From assembly GCF_014524545.1 (NCBI RefSeq), contig NZ_CP053557.1:62001-126000 (forward strand): DNA of 64,000 nt, read 5' to 3'. This document shows positions 43,997-51,717 of this stretch, one piece after another (the stretch's first letter is position 1; the number at the start of each line of letters is the position of its first letter). Origin of the DNA: Exiguobacterium sp. Helios (GTDB lineage Bacteria > Bacillota > Bacilli > Exiguobacteriales > Exiguobacteriaceae). The translations under genes were made by a program, and so were the position numbers. The notes under the pieces were generated by a model. The model saw only the letters and a list, made by a program, of their open reading frames with translations. It made no database searches and had not been told where the DNA came from.

Positions 43997-44234
43997 GGCT
44001 GACTCAAAAAGGAATCTCTCGTCTTTTCACGCCCTTTCCTCAGGCGAGACACAAGCCAGTTTTCCTGCCTCATTCAGGCAGGAAAGCGGGTCTTGTTTGT
44101 CTCTGACAGCACAAAAATGCGCTTTTTCCTGTAGGAGTTGCGTGAAACGAGTGATTCCTGTTTAAACGAGAAAAGGGCGGCAGAATTAGAATCTGCCATC
44201 CTTTTCTTTGTAAGGACTGACTTTTGAGTCAGCC
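43997..44234. repeat. 238-bp structured element with terminal inverted repeats (MITE-like or RNA element)
   Basis: Ends are a perfect 13-bp inverted repeat GGCTGACTCAAAA (43997-44009) and TTTTGAGTCAGCC (44222-44234). Inside, GGAATC-t-CTCGT-ct-TTTCACG (44011-44031) pairs with CGTGAAACGAG-t-GATTCC (44141-44158). It encloses a hairpin with 10-bp core TTTCCTGCCT/AGGCAGGAAA and outer GAGACACAAG pairing (44046-44103). A second hairpin is AGAAAAGG..GGCAGA/TCTGCC..CCTTTTCT (44169-44207). No coding capacity is seen. The right end with its T-run may also terminate queCDEF or the convergent XRE gene. Confidence 0.7.
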
Positions 44235-44248
44235 CTTTTTTTCTATCG

Positions 44249-44533
44249 TTAACTCGAAGGCAAATCAATGATTTTTTGATCTTCCTCTTGTTGAAAAATC
44301 ATTTGCGCCGACCAGATATCCCGAAGTAAATGTTCGTACGGAACACCTAACACCTTTGCCAACCGTTCGATCATCGAAAAGGATGGATATGCCAGGCTTT
44401 TTTCAATCCGATTCATCATTTCAGGTGTCGTTTCCGTCAGTTCCGCAAGTTGTTCGAGCTCCATGCCCTGTCGGTTCCGTAACATTCGAATTCGTTCTCC
44501 ATAGTTCGTGAGAGGAATGATCGATTCACTCAT
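44249..44533 (-). CDS. XRE-family helix-turn-helix regulator
   Basis: A 94-residue regulator. YGERIRMLRNRQGMELEQLAELTETTPEMMNRIEKSLAYPSFSMIERLAKVLGV is a complete Cro/C1-type HTH covering residues about 10-65. The short C-terminal tail (WSAQMIFQQEEDQKIIDLPSS) is acidic with no known domain. It lies divergent from a PTS gene and may regulate it, though a LacI-type operator sits there instead. AAGGAG favours the ATG at 44533. Confidence 0.88.
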   Translation of the reverse strand: MSESIIPLTNYGERIRMLRNRQGMELEQLAELTETTPEMMNRIEKSLAYPSFSMIERLAKVLGVPYEHLLRDIWSAQMIFQQEEDQKIIDLPSS

Positions 44534-44697
44534 GATTTCGTCTCCTTTTTCTAAGCACATGACGCTCCGCTTTCTTTCCTGTTAACTTATTCCCGATTTT
44601 CATTTTTCAACACTTCTCCTATTCATAATATTCATTTTCTAAAATATAATTTCAAAAAAATCATAAAAAAGAACTAGCTTTTTAAAAAGTTATCGCT

Positions 44698-44746
44698 TAC
44701 AATTCTAGGTGCAAGCGGTTGCATTAATCGCTTACATTTCTTGCAC
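44698..44746 (+). promoter_or_regulatory. Promoter/operator region of the glucoside PTS operon (LacI/CcpA-type site)
   Basis: TACAAT (44698-44703) is a -10 candidate. Directly downstream, TGCAAGCGGTTGCA (44710-44723) fits the LacI/CcpA-type operator pattern TGNAANCGNTNNCA. Two direct copies of ATCGCTTACA (44692-44701 and 44727-44736) flank it, and GTGCAAG/CTTGCAC (44709-44715 and 44740-44746) form a wider inverted repeat. Confidence 0.6.
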
Positions 44747-44786
44747 TAATTACACAGATAACAGATACATAGAGGAGTGAAACCAC

Positions 44787-46442
44787 ATGAAAAACAAGAT
44801 TTCATTTGATTTCTGGCAAAAGCTAGGAAAAGCTTTAATGGTAGTCATCGCAGTCATGCCAGCTGCCGGAATCATGATCTCGATCGGGAAGTTGATCGGA
44901 ATGTACGGTGGCGACATCGTGTTTATGCAAACGGTTGCAAGAATTGTTGAAGATTTAGGTTGGGCCATCATTACTAACCTGCATGTCTTGTTCGCCGTTG
45001 CGATCGGTGGATCGTGGGCAAAAGAACGGGCCGGCGGAGCATTTGCTGCCTTACTTGCCTTTATCTTAGTCAACCGTGTTACCGGTGCTATCTTCGGTGT
45101 CAACTCGACGATGCTTGCCGATCCAAAAGCAACCGTCACGTCTTTACTTGGTTCTGATTTAATTGTAAAAGATTATTTCACTTCTGTCCTTGGTGCTCCG
45201 GCGCTTAACATGGGCGTATTCGTCGGAATCATTTCCGGTTTCCTTGGAGCTGTACTCTTCAATAAATTTTATAACTTCAGCAAGTTGCCTGATGCACTTG
45301 CATTCTTTAACGGTAAACGATTCGTTCCATTCGTCGTCATCGGTGGATCCGTCGTTGCAGCGTTTGTTTTATCACTCGTTTGGCCATTCGTCCAAGGATT
45401 ATTGAATGACTTCGGACGCTGGATCGCGACGTCACGCGATACGGCACCGATCCTTGCTCCATTCGTTTACGGAACACTGGAACGTCTGCTCTTACCGTTT
45501 GGTCTTCACCACATGCTGACGGTTCCGATGAACTACACGGAACTCGGTGGAACGTATAAAATTTTAACGGGGGCAGCGCAAGGTTCGACGGTCGCAGGTC
45601 AAGATCCGTTATGGCTCGCCTGGATTACCGATCTCGTTAACTTAAAACAAGCAGGTAACACACAAGGATACAACGATTTGATCAACAGTGTCGTCCCGGC
45701 ACGTTTTAAAGAAGGACAAGTCGTTACTTCCCTGGCTTCTTTAATCGGTGTTGCTGTTGCCATGTACATGTCGGTTGATGAAGACAAAAAGAAAGCTTAT
45801 AAACCGGTCTTCCTATCTGCCGGTCTTGCCGTTTTCTTAACAGGGGTAACGGAGCCGATCGAATTCATGTTCATGTTCATCGCACCTGTCCTTTACGTTG
45901 TCTATGCTGTCTTAACAGGTGTTGCATTTGCTTTGGCTGACGTCATGCATCTCCGGATCCATGCGTTCGGAGCGATTGAATTGTTGACACGGATTCCGCT
46001 GATTGCAAAAGCGGGACTGATCGGTGACTTGATCCGCTTCATCGGTGTTTGTGTGTTCTTCTTCTTCTTGAACTTCTTTACATTCCGTTTCGTTATTAAA
46101 AAGTTCAACTATGCAACACCTGGCCGTAACGGAAACTACTTGGATGATGTCGTCGTTTCAGATAACACTCAAGCTACGAACGAAGCGGCTGCAACAAACG
46201 ATCAATCACAAGCCTCACGCATCATCGGATTATTAGGGGGTCAAGCAAACATCGAGGAAGTCGATGCCTGTATGACACGCCTGCGCGTCACGGTCAAAGA
46301 TCCAAGTCTTGTCGCACCGGAATCTGATTGGAAATCCAATGGTGCACTTGGATTAATCCTAAAAAATAATGGCGTGCAAGCTATTTACGGTCCTAAAGCG
46401 GATGTCTTGAAATCAGATATCCAAGATCGAATCGGCGCATAA
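44787..46442 (+). CDS. PTS permease EIICB, glucose/alpha-glucoside type
   Basis: A 551-residue PTS transporter. The EIIC domain (about 1-450) has 10 or so helices, with FGLHHMLTVPMNYTELGG and FLTGVTEPIEFMFMFIAPVLYVVYA as the sugar-binding loops. A linker rich in N, A, Q (about 452-470) leads to EIIB, with the phosphorylated C495 in VDACMTRLRVTV. No EIIA is fused, so it relies on a shared EIIA. The length and motifs fit the maltose/alpha-glucoside or glucose group; the sugar is not certain. GAGGAG precedes the ATG. Confidence 0.88.
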   Translation: MKNKISFDFWQKLGKALMVVIAVMPAAGIMISIGKLIGMYGGDIVFMQTVARIVEDLGWAIITNLHVLFAVAIGGSWAKERAGGAFAALLAFILVNRVTGAIFGVNSTMLADPKATVTSLLGSDLIVKDYFTSVLGAPALNMGVFVGIISGFLGAVLFNKFYNFSKLPDALAFFNGKRFVPFVVIGGSVVAAFVLSLVWPFVQGLLNDFGRWIATSRDTAPILAPFVYGTLERLLLPFGLHHMLTVPMNYTELGGTYKILTGAAQGSTVAGQDPLWLAWITDLVNLKQAGNTQGYNDLINSVVPARFKEGQVVTSLASLIGVAVAMYMSVDEDKKKAYKPVFLSAGLAVFLTGVTEPIEFMFMFIAPVLYVVYAVLTGVAFALADVMHLRIHAFGAIELLTRIPLIAKAGLIGDLIRFIGVCVFFFFLNFFTFRFVIKKFNYATPGRNGNYLDDVVVSDNTQATNEAAATNDQSQASRIIGLLGGQANIEEVDACMTRLRVTVKDPSLVAPESDWKSNGALGLILKNNGVQAIYGPKADVLKSDIQDRIGA

Positions 46443-46467
46443 ACCAGATGATTTAGGGTAAATAAGA

Positions 46468-46498
46468 AAAGGTGAAGCTCTCCTTGAGTTTCACCTTT
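46468..46498 (+). terminator. Intergenic hairpin, partial terminator
   Basis: AAAGGTGAAGCTC pairs with GAGTTTCACCTTT (one G-U) around a 5-nt loop, followed by CTTTATT. It lies between the PTS gene and the EEP-family gene and may reduce read-through. Confidence 0.7.
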
Positions 46499-46526
46499 CT
46501 TTATTGAAAAACAGGAGGATCAACAG

Positions 46527-47330
46527 ATGCGATTACTTACGCTCAATTGCCATTCTTGGCAGGAAACCAATCAACTCGATAAACTCGATCAAATCGTTAC
46601 ACAAATCATCCAACAGGATTATGATGTCATTGCTTTACAGGAAGTGAGTCAATTGATGGATACTCCGATCCTTTATGACAACATCCGTGAAGATAATTTT
46701 GTTTACTTGATTCAACAAGCCTTGGCGAAACAAGGTTTCGACTATTCGTTCGTCTGGGACTTCTCGCATATCGGATATGATGCGTATGAGGAAGGTCTCG
46801 CTCTTTTGACGAAACACCCCATCTTAAAATCAGACAGTTATTACGTCAGCAGAAGTCAGGACACGATGGACTGGAAGTCCCGCAAAATCGTCCGGGCAAC
46901 CATCGATATCGACGGGACACAAATCACGTTTAATTCCTGTCACCTCGGTTGGTGGGAAGATGCGGATGAGCCGTTCAGTGAACAGTTCGATCATTTGATT
47001 GCCCGAATGGACCCTCTTGAATGGACGATGTTCTTAGGCGACTTCAACAATGATGCATTGGAACGTGAGGCCGGCTATGACCATATGATACAACGCGGCC
47101 TCCACGACGTCTTTTTGTTGGCTCAAGAGACTGTTGGTATTGAAACGGTCGAAGGCAAAATTGACGGGTGGGAAGAAAATCAACAAGGATTACGTCTCGA
47201 CCTGGTCTTATCGAACCGAAAAATCGACGTCGATCGCGTCGGAGTCGTCTTTGACGGGGTGTTCGCACCGGTTGTTTCTGACCACTTTGGTGTCGAAGTC
47301 GATATCTCGATTCAAAAAGAACCCATTTAA
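46527..47330 (+). CDS. Endonuclease/exonuclease/phosphatase (EEP) family hydrolase
   Basis: A 267-residue DNase I-fold protein. MRLLTLNCHSWQ, DVIALQEVSQ (metal-binding E), NSCHLGWWED (N, H), FLGDFNND (D-x-N) and VVSDHFGVEV (SDH) are the full EEP catalytic set. There is no signal peptide. EEP members include nucleases, sphingomyelinases and inositol or sugar phosphatases; the place after a PTS permease suggests a phosphoester of an imported sugar or polyol, which is inference. AGGAGG precedes the ATG. The sucrose promoter begins 4 bp after its stop. Confidence 0.85.
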   Translation: MRLLTLNCHSWQETNQLDKLDQIVTQIIQQDYDVIALQEVSQLMDTPILYDNIREDNFVYLIQQALAKQGFDYSFVWDFSHIGYDAYEEGLALLTKHPILKSDSYYVSRSQDTMDWKSRKIVRATIDIDGTQITFNSCHLGWWEDADEPFSEQFDHLIARMDPLEWTMFLGDFNNDALEREAGYDHMIQRGLHDVFLLAQETVGIETVEGKIDGWEENQQGLRLDLVLSNRKIDVDRVGVVFDGVFAPVVSDHFGVEVDISIQKEPI

Positions 47331-47333
47331 CGG

Positions 47334-47362
47334 TTGACAACGCTTTCTTTTCTCCTTATGAT
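47334..47362 (+). promoter_or_regulatory. SigA promoter of the sucrose PTS operon
   Basis: TTGACA (47334-47339) and TATGAT (47357-47362) are separated by 17 bp, close to the ideal consensus. The strong promoter is expected because control is by antitermination downstream. Confidence 0.9.
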
Positions 47363-47384
47363 GAGGGCAACAAGCAAATAGTGC

Positions 47385-47412
47385 GGATTGTGACAGTACG
47401 GCTGGCAAGACC
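47385..47412 (+). promoter_or_regulatory. Ribonucleic antiterminator (RAT) for a BglG-family protein
   Basis: The 28-nt segment starting GGATTGTGACAGTACGG and ending GCAAGACC matches the RAT consensus of the SacT/SacY/LicT family. Its 3' part overlaps the terminator stem that starts at 47404, so binding of the antiterminator excludes the terminator. Confidence 0.9.
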
Positions 47413-47453
47413 GATTCAGCATCTCGTTCGTGGAGATGCTGTTCGGTCTTGCC
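47404..47453 (+). terminator. Conditional terminator (attenuator) of the sucrose operon
   Basis: GGCAAGACCGA pairs with TCGGTCTTGCC (47404-47414 and 47443-47453), with an inner CAGCATCTC/GAGATGCTG stem, followed by seven T. It is mutually exclusive with the RAT. Confidence 0.93.
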
Positions 47454-47505
47454 TTTTTTTGTGGCTTGTTGCAACTGCACGCCTTTCCTAAAGGAGGAAC
47501 TCAAG

Positions 47506-48918
47506 ATGGATTACAAACAAACTGCAGCACATGTCCTCGAACTCGTCGGAGGCCGGGAAAACATCATTACGGCCGCCCATTGTGCAACACGGCTCCGCCT
47601 CGTCCTGCATGACGAATCCAAAGTGAATCAGCCTGCTCTCGAAGACTTGGACGGTGTCAGTGGTGCATTCTCAAGTTCAGGTCAGTATCAAATCATCTTC
47701 GGAACAGGTACTGTCAACAAGGTCTTCGCTGAATTCGCCCCACTCGCTGGTGTAAGGCCGGACGGAGAAGAACAGCTTGATGTCAAAAAAGCAGCTTCGC
47801 AAAAATTGAATCCGTTTGCCCGTCTTGCCCGCTCATTATCAAACGTCTTCGTACCGCTGATTCCGGCTATCGTCGCTGCCGGTCTGTTAATGGGACTGCT
47901 CGGAATGATCAAGGCATTCGGCTGGGTCAGCGGTGATTCGCCAATCGTCCAGTTGCTCGATATGTTCTCGTCTTCCGCTTTCATCATCTTACCGATTCTG
48001 ATCGGTTTCTCGGCTGCCCGTGAATTCGGTGCGAATCCGTACCTCGGTGCCGTCATCGGTGGAATCATGACCCATCCATCGTTATTAAATCCGTGGACAC
48101 TCGGAAACAGTGAACCGGAAGTGATGCATTTCCTCGGCATGAACATTGAATTGATCGGCTATCAGGGAACGGTTTTCCCGGTTCTTCTGACAGTTTGGGT
48201 CATGGCTAAGATTGAACAAGAAGTCCGTAAACGGACACCAGAAACACTTGATCTCCTCGTCACACCGTTCGTGACGATTCTCGTGACAGGCTTCCTCGCA
48301 CTCATCGTCATCGGTCCAATCGGCACGTTGCTCGGTAAGGGAATCTCGTTTGTTCTTGTCTTCTTCTATGAGCAGTTCTCGGTCGTCGCCGGTCTCTTAT
48401 TCGGTGGTCTGTACTCGACAATCGTCATCACAGGAATGCACCACAGTTTCCATGCGATTGAAGCGGGATTACTTGCCGATAAGAGTATCGGTAAAAACTT
48501 CTTACTTCCTATCTGGTCTATGGCAAACGTCGCCCAAGGCGGAGCAGGACTTGCCGTTTACTTCATGACGAAAAACGTCAAACTCAAAGCACTCGCTCTC
48601 CCGTCTGCTTTTTCCGCATTTCTCGGGATTACGGAACCTGTCATCTACGGGGTCAACCTTCGACTCGGTAAACCGTTTATCGGTGGTGCGATTGGTGGCG
48701 CGATCGGCGGCGGATATGTCGTCTTGACACAAGTCGCAGCGAACGCTTACGGATTAACCGGTATTCCGATGATTGCCATCGTCGCTCCGCTCGGCGCCTC
48801 CAACTTGATCAACTATTTGGTTGGTTTCGCAATTGCTGTCGCAACGGCCTTCGTCGCTACCGTCATCTTGATGCGTCTCGATACACGAAAACAAAAACAG
48901 ACGGATTTGGCTGCTTAA
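47506..48918 (+). CDS. sacP: PTS sucrose-type permease EIIBC
   Basis: A 470-residue permease with EIIB first: NIITAAHCATRLRLVLHD carries the phosphorylated C26 in the sucrose/beta-glucoside style. EIIC runs from about residue 100, with LGAVIGGIMTHPSLLNPWT and GGLYSTIVITGMHHSFHAIEAGL, and FLGITEPVIYGVNLRLGKPF. No EIIA is fused, as in sucrose permeases. Control is by a RAT/terminator leader, and the antiterminator and a fructokinase follow, which supports sucrose. AAGGAGG favours the ATG at 47506. Confidence 0.9.
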   Translation: MDYKQTAAHVLELVGGRENIITAAHCATRLRLVLHDESKVNQPALEDLDGVSGAFSSSGQYQIIFGTGTVNKVFAEFAPLAGVRPDGEEQLDVKKAASQKLNPFARLARSLSNVFVPLIPAIVAAGLLMGLLGMIKAFGWVSGDSPIVQLLDMFSSSAFIILPILIGFSAAREFGANPYLGAVIGGIMTHPSLLNPWTLGNSEPEVMHFLGMNIELIGYQGTVFPVLLTVWVMAKIEQEVRKRTPETLDLLVTPFVTILVTGFLALIVIGPIGTLLGKGISFVLVFFYEQFSVVAGLLFGGLYSTIVITGMHHSFHAIEAGLLADKSIGKNFLLPIWSMANVAQGGAGLAVYFMTKNVKLKALALPSAFSAFLGITEPVIYGVNLRLGKPFIGGAIGGAIGGGYVVLTQVAANAYGLTGIPMIAIVAPLGASNLINYLVGFAIAVATAFVATVILMRLDTRKQKQTDLAA

Positions 48919-48925
48919 TTAAACG

Positions 48926-48959
48926 ATGCGACCCCTTGAGAATCCTCTTCGGGTCGCAT
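48926..48959 (+). terminator. Intrinsic hairpin after sacP
   Basis: ATGCGACCC pairs with GGGTCGCAT around a 16-nt loop; the T-run after it is short. It may leave some read-through to the antiterminator gene. Confidence 0.65.
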
Positions 48960-49020
48960 TTGTCAGTTTTCCTAGATTGCCGATAACCCGTATAATGGAA
49001 GTAGAAAGGAGGTAGTCAGA

Positions 49021-49878
49021 CTGATCATTCATAAAGTACTCAACAATAACGCCATCGTCACAAAAGAACAAGGTCAGGAACGGATCATCATGGGGCCCGG
49101 CATTGCTTTTGGTAAAAAAAAGAAGGATCCTGTTGATCCGACAAAAATTGAAAAAATGTTCATCCCGTCTTTTGAAAATGCCGAACAGTTCAAGGAAATC
49201 CTGACGACGACTCCACTGGATATCATCGATTTGTCGGAACAGATCATTTCTTATGCAGAAGGCGAACTGAAAACACCTTTTCATGACTACATTCATGTCA
49301 GTCTGACCGATCACCTCGCCCACGCCGTCCGGCTTGCCCGTGAACAACTGGTCGTCCATAATCGCTTGGCGGAAGAAATCCGGTTACTGTATACAGCGGA
49401 ATATCAGATTGGAGAATGGGCAGTCGCCCATATTGAACAACAGTTAGCCGTTTCATTACCGAAAGAAGAAGCTGCGAACATCGCCCTTCACTTGTATAAT
49501 GCACGACAACGACATCCTAATATGGCAACCGCCCTCCAGACGGCTACGTTATTAAATGAGTTGCGTGAACAAATCGAAGCCTTTTTCGGTCAAACGATTG
49601 AAACGACCTCGATGACCTATTACCGGTTCTTCACCCATATGAAACTCGTCTTAGCCCGGATCGAACAAGGGCAAACGTTACATGACATGGATGACGTCAT
49701 CTTATCCGCTGTTCAAACCCGTTATACGGACGCTTTCCGTTGTGCGGAAAACATGGCGTCCTGGTTGGAACAAGAATTACAGACGACTGTGCCGCAATCC
49801 GAAGTCGGCTATATGGCTCTTCACGTGGAACGGATTCGGCCAGATTTTGAAAGGGGTACCTCCTATGAAAATTTATAG
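49021..49878 (+). CDS. BglG/SacT-family transcriptional antiterminator with a CTG start
   Basis: A 285-residue antiterminator. The RNA-binding domain (IIHKVLNNNAIVTKEQGQERIIMGPGIAFGKKKKD) opens the protein, followed by two PTS-regulated domains with the expected histidines near residues 99, 157, 206 and 268. The RNA-binding domain cannot be complete from the first in-frame ATG (49090). No ATG, GTG or TTG is available upstream in frame; AAAGGAGG (49005-49012) is 8 nt before CTG at 49021, so CTG is the likely start. A TATAAT -10 box lies at 48991-48996. It should bind the RAT at 47385 and be regulated by sucrose-dependent phosphorylation. Confidence 0.88.
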   Translation: MIIHKVLNNNAIVTKEQGQERIIMGPGIAFGKKKKDPVDPTKIEKMFIPSFENAEQFKEILTTTPLDIIDLSEQIISYAEGELKTPFHDYIHVSLTDHLAHAVRLAREQLVVHNRLAEEIRLLYTAEYQIGEWAVAHIEQQLAVSLPKEEAANIALHLYNARQRHPNMATALQTATLLNELREQIEAFFGQTIETTSMTYYRFFTHMKLVLARIEQGQTLHDMDDVILSAVQTRYTDAFRCAENMASWLEQELQTTVPQSEVGYMALHVERIRPDFERGTSYENL

Positions 49879-50800
49879 TCTTGGTGAAGCATTGATCGAT
49901 TTAATACCGCTCGATGCCGATAATGTAACGTTCCAAAAAAATCCGGGTGGTGCACCGGCCAATGTCGCCGTTGGATTAGCACGGCTCGGCGCCGACAGTT
50001 ATTTCCTTGGTTCCGTCGGTGACGATTCGATGGGACACTTTTTAAAGGATACACTTCATCATTACGGTGTTAAGACGGATCATCTTGTTTTTGATCCGAC
50101 ACATAAGACCGGCCTTGTCCTCGTTACGAATGCAGCCGACGGTGACCGGTCATTCGAGTTCATCAACAGTTATCGTGCGGACATGAGTTTTCATGAAAAA
50201 GACATTCCGGATTCACTCGCCGAGGCGGACCTCTTGCATATCGGATCAATCTCCTTGATTTCCGGAGATGCGGTCGAAGCGACACGGCGGGCGATTGAAG
50301 TGGCGAAAGCCAATAATGTCCCGATCTCTTACGACCCGAATTTACGTGAATCGTTATGGTCTGATTTAGATGCTGCCCGTTCCACGATTCGGTCCGTCTT
50401 ACCGGATGCTCAAATCGTGAAACTGGCGGAGGAAGAACTGACCTTTTTAACCGGCCAGACGAATTTGGATGAAGGGGCTGCCGAACTACTCGCAGAATAT
50501 CCGATTCGGTTACTGGCTGTAACGCGTGGCGCGGAAGGTTCTCTGATTTATACCGACCGCTCGATGGCAGAGATTCAAGCGATTTCTGTCGATGCGATTG
50601 ATACGACGGGAGCAGGTGACGCGTTCATGTCCGGTCTCCTCCATCAATGTGCCATCCGCTCGTTTTCGTTTGACTGGGATGAAAACGAATTACAGGATAT
50701 CGGCCGCTTTGCTGCGATTTCCGGAGGTTTAGCCGCTTCGGTCAAAGGCGCGATGGTTGCTTTGCCAACGCTTGACGAGGTTTCACGACGGTTGACGTAA
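49865..50800 (+). CDS. PfkB-family fructokinase
   Basis: A 311-residue sugar kinase. SLGEALIDLIP at the N terminus, GGAPANVAVGLARLGA and the signature DTTGAGDAFMSGLL (catalytic Asp and anion hole) mark the fructokinase group of the PfkB family. It would phosphorylate the fructose released from sucrose-6-phosphate. It overlaps the antiterminator end by 14 bp and is preceded by AAAGGGG. Sucrose-6-phosphate hydrolase is not found next to it. Confidence 0.9.
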   Translation: MKIYSLGEALIDLIPLDADNVTFQKNPGGAPANVAVGLARLGADSYFLGSVGDDSMGHFLKDTLHHYGVKTDHLVFDPTHKTGLVLVTNAADGDRSFEFINSYRADMSFHEKDIPDSLAEADLLHIGSISLISGDAVEATRRAIEVAKANNVPISYDPNLRESLWSDLDAARSTIRSVLPDAQIVKLAEEELTFLTGQTNLDEGAAELLAEYPIRLLAVTRGAEGSLIYTDRSMAEIQAISVDAIDTTGAGDAFMSGLLHQCAIRSFSFDWDENELQDIGRFAAISGGLAASVKGAMVALPTLDEVSRRLT

Positions 50801-50820
50801 CATATATGAGAAGACATCAA

Positions 50821-50856
50821 ACCCGCTCCCCTGTCCAATCAGACAGAAGAGCGGGT
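50821..50856. terminator. Bidirectional intrinsic terminator
   Basis: ACCCGCTC pairs with GAGCGGGT, with inner CTGTC/GACAG, followed by CTTTTTTT. It lies between the sucrose operon and the convergent hydrolase gene. Confidence 0.88.
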
Positions 50857-50862
50857 CTTTTT

Positions 50863-51558
50863 TTACTGTGCAGATATGAATTCCCGGATCACCTTCAACG
50901 TTTCATCCTGTTGTTCTTTTGGCGTCAACGGACTGTCATTGTCCCCTTTTTGTTTGCCGTACATCCCGAAGTTGGCATGGTTTCCATCCTGGATCAGATG
51001 AAACACTGCATCAGAACGGACATCCTGTTTACTGTCCTCAATATCCTCGACCGGTAAAACCCCGTCCCTTCCACCGTAGACGGTTAGCGACGGAGTATCG
51101 ATTACATCAATCGGATAAGAAGCTAAAAAAATCATGCCTTTGATTTTCGGACTGTCTTCCAAAATCGTTGAAGCGGCGCTTCCGCCTAACGAATGACCAA
51201 TCAAATACCACTGCTTGATTTTTGGATGCTCTTCGATGATCGATAATCCCTTTTTAGAGTCCAGCAGCGCAATATTAAACGGCAGTTTCGGCAGGGCGAC
51301 ATAATATCCTTCTTGTGCCAATTGGTGACCGAAATAGCTGTATGCAGCGGGATCCACTTTGGCCCCTTGATAAAAAATGAAGCCCGTTTCACTCGTGTCG
51401 TCTCCGAACTGATAACCTTGTCCGACCGGTTCACCGAAATACTGTTTTGCTTCTTTTGTTGGATTGTAATCAAATTGAGCCCAAATCATGAATGCTGCAA
51501 CTAAGATCCCTACCAGAATCAGTAGACTGATGCTGATTCGTTTTAACCATCTTTTCAT
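50863..51558 (-). CDS. Membrane-anchored or secreted alpha/beta hydrolase
   Basis: A 231-residue protein. One N-terminal hydrophobic helix (about residues 8-28) exposes the catalytic domain outside. GFIFYQGAKVDPAAYSYFGHQLAQEGYYV and LIGHSLGGSAA hold the oxyanion region and the nucleophile serine; VYGGRDGVLP and DGNHANFG supply Asp and His. This is the alpha/beta hydrolase 5 group; the substrate is unknown. AGGAGGG lies best for the second ATG at 51558. Confidence 0.85.
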   Translation of the reverse strand: MKRWLKRISISLLILVGILVAAFMIWAQFDYNPTKEAKQYFGEPVGQGYQFGDDTSETGFIFYQGAKVDPAAYSYFGHQLAQEGYYVALPKLPFNIALLDSKKGLSIIEEHPKIKQWYLIGHSLGGSAASTILEDSPKIKGMIFLASYPIDVIDTPSLTVYGGRDGVLPVEDIEDSKQDVRSDAVFHLIQDGNHANFGMYGKQKGDNDSPLTPKEQQDETLKVIREFISAQ

Positions 51559-51717
51559 ATTCATCCCTCCTCTTTTATGATACCCAATATAATGTGCAAA
51601 ATCACATATGAAAGAAGTGTTTTGAATTTTCAGTTAATGTAAGCGTATCTATCTCTTTTTCAATATTTGGTTTAAGATTAAAAAAGCATCCGTTATTCGA
51701 AAGGGGAATCATTTGTT

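Noticed and set aside
48960-48996. Consensus promoter TTGTCA/TATAAT before the antiterminator
   Set aside because: The two boxes are 25 bp apart, too far for one SigA promoter; only the TATAAT is retained as a weak -10.
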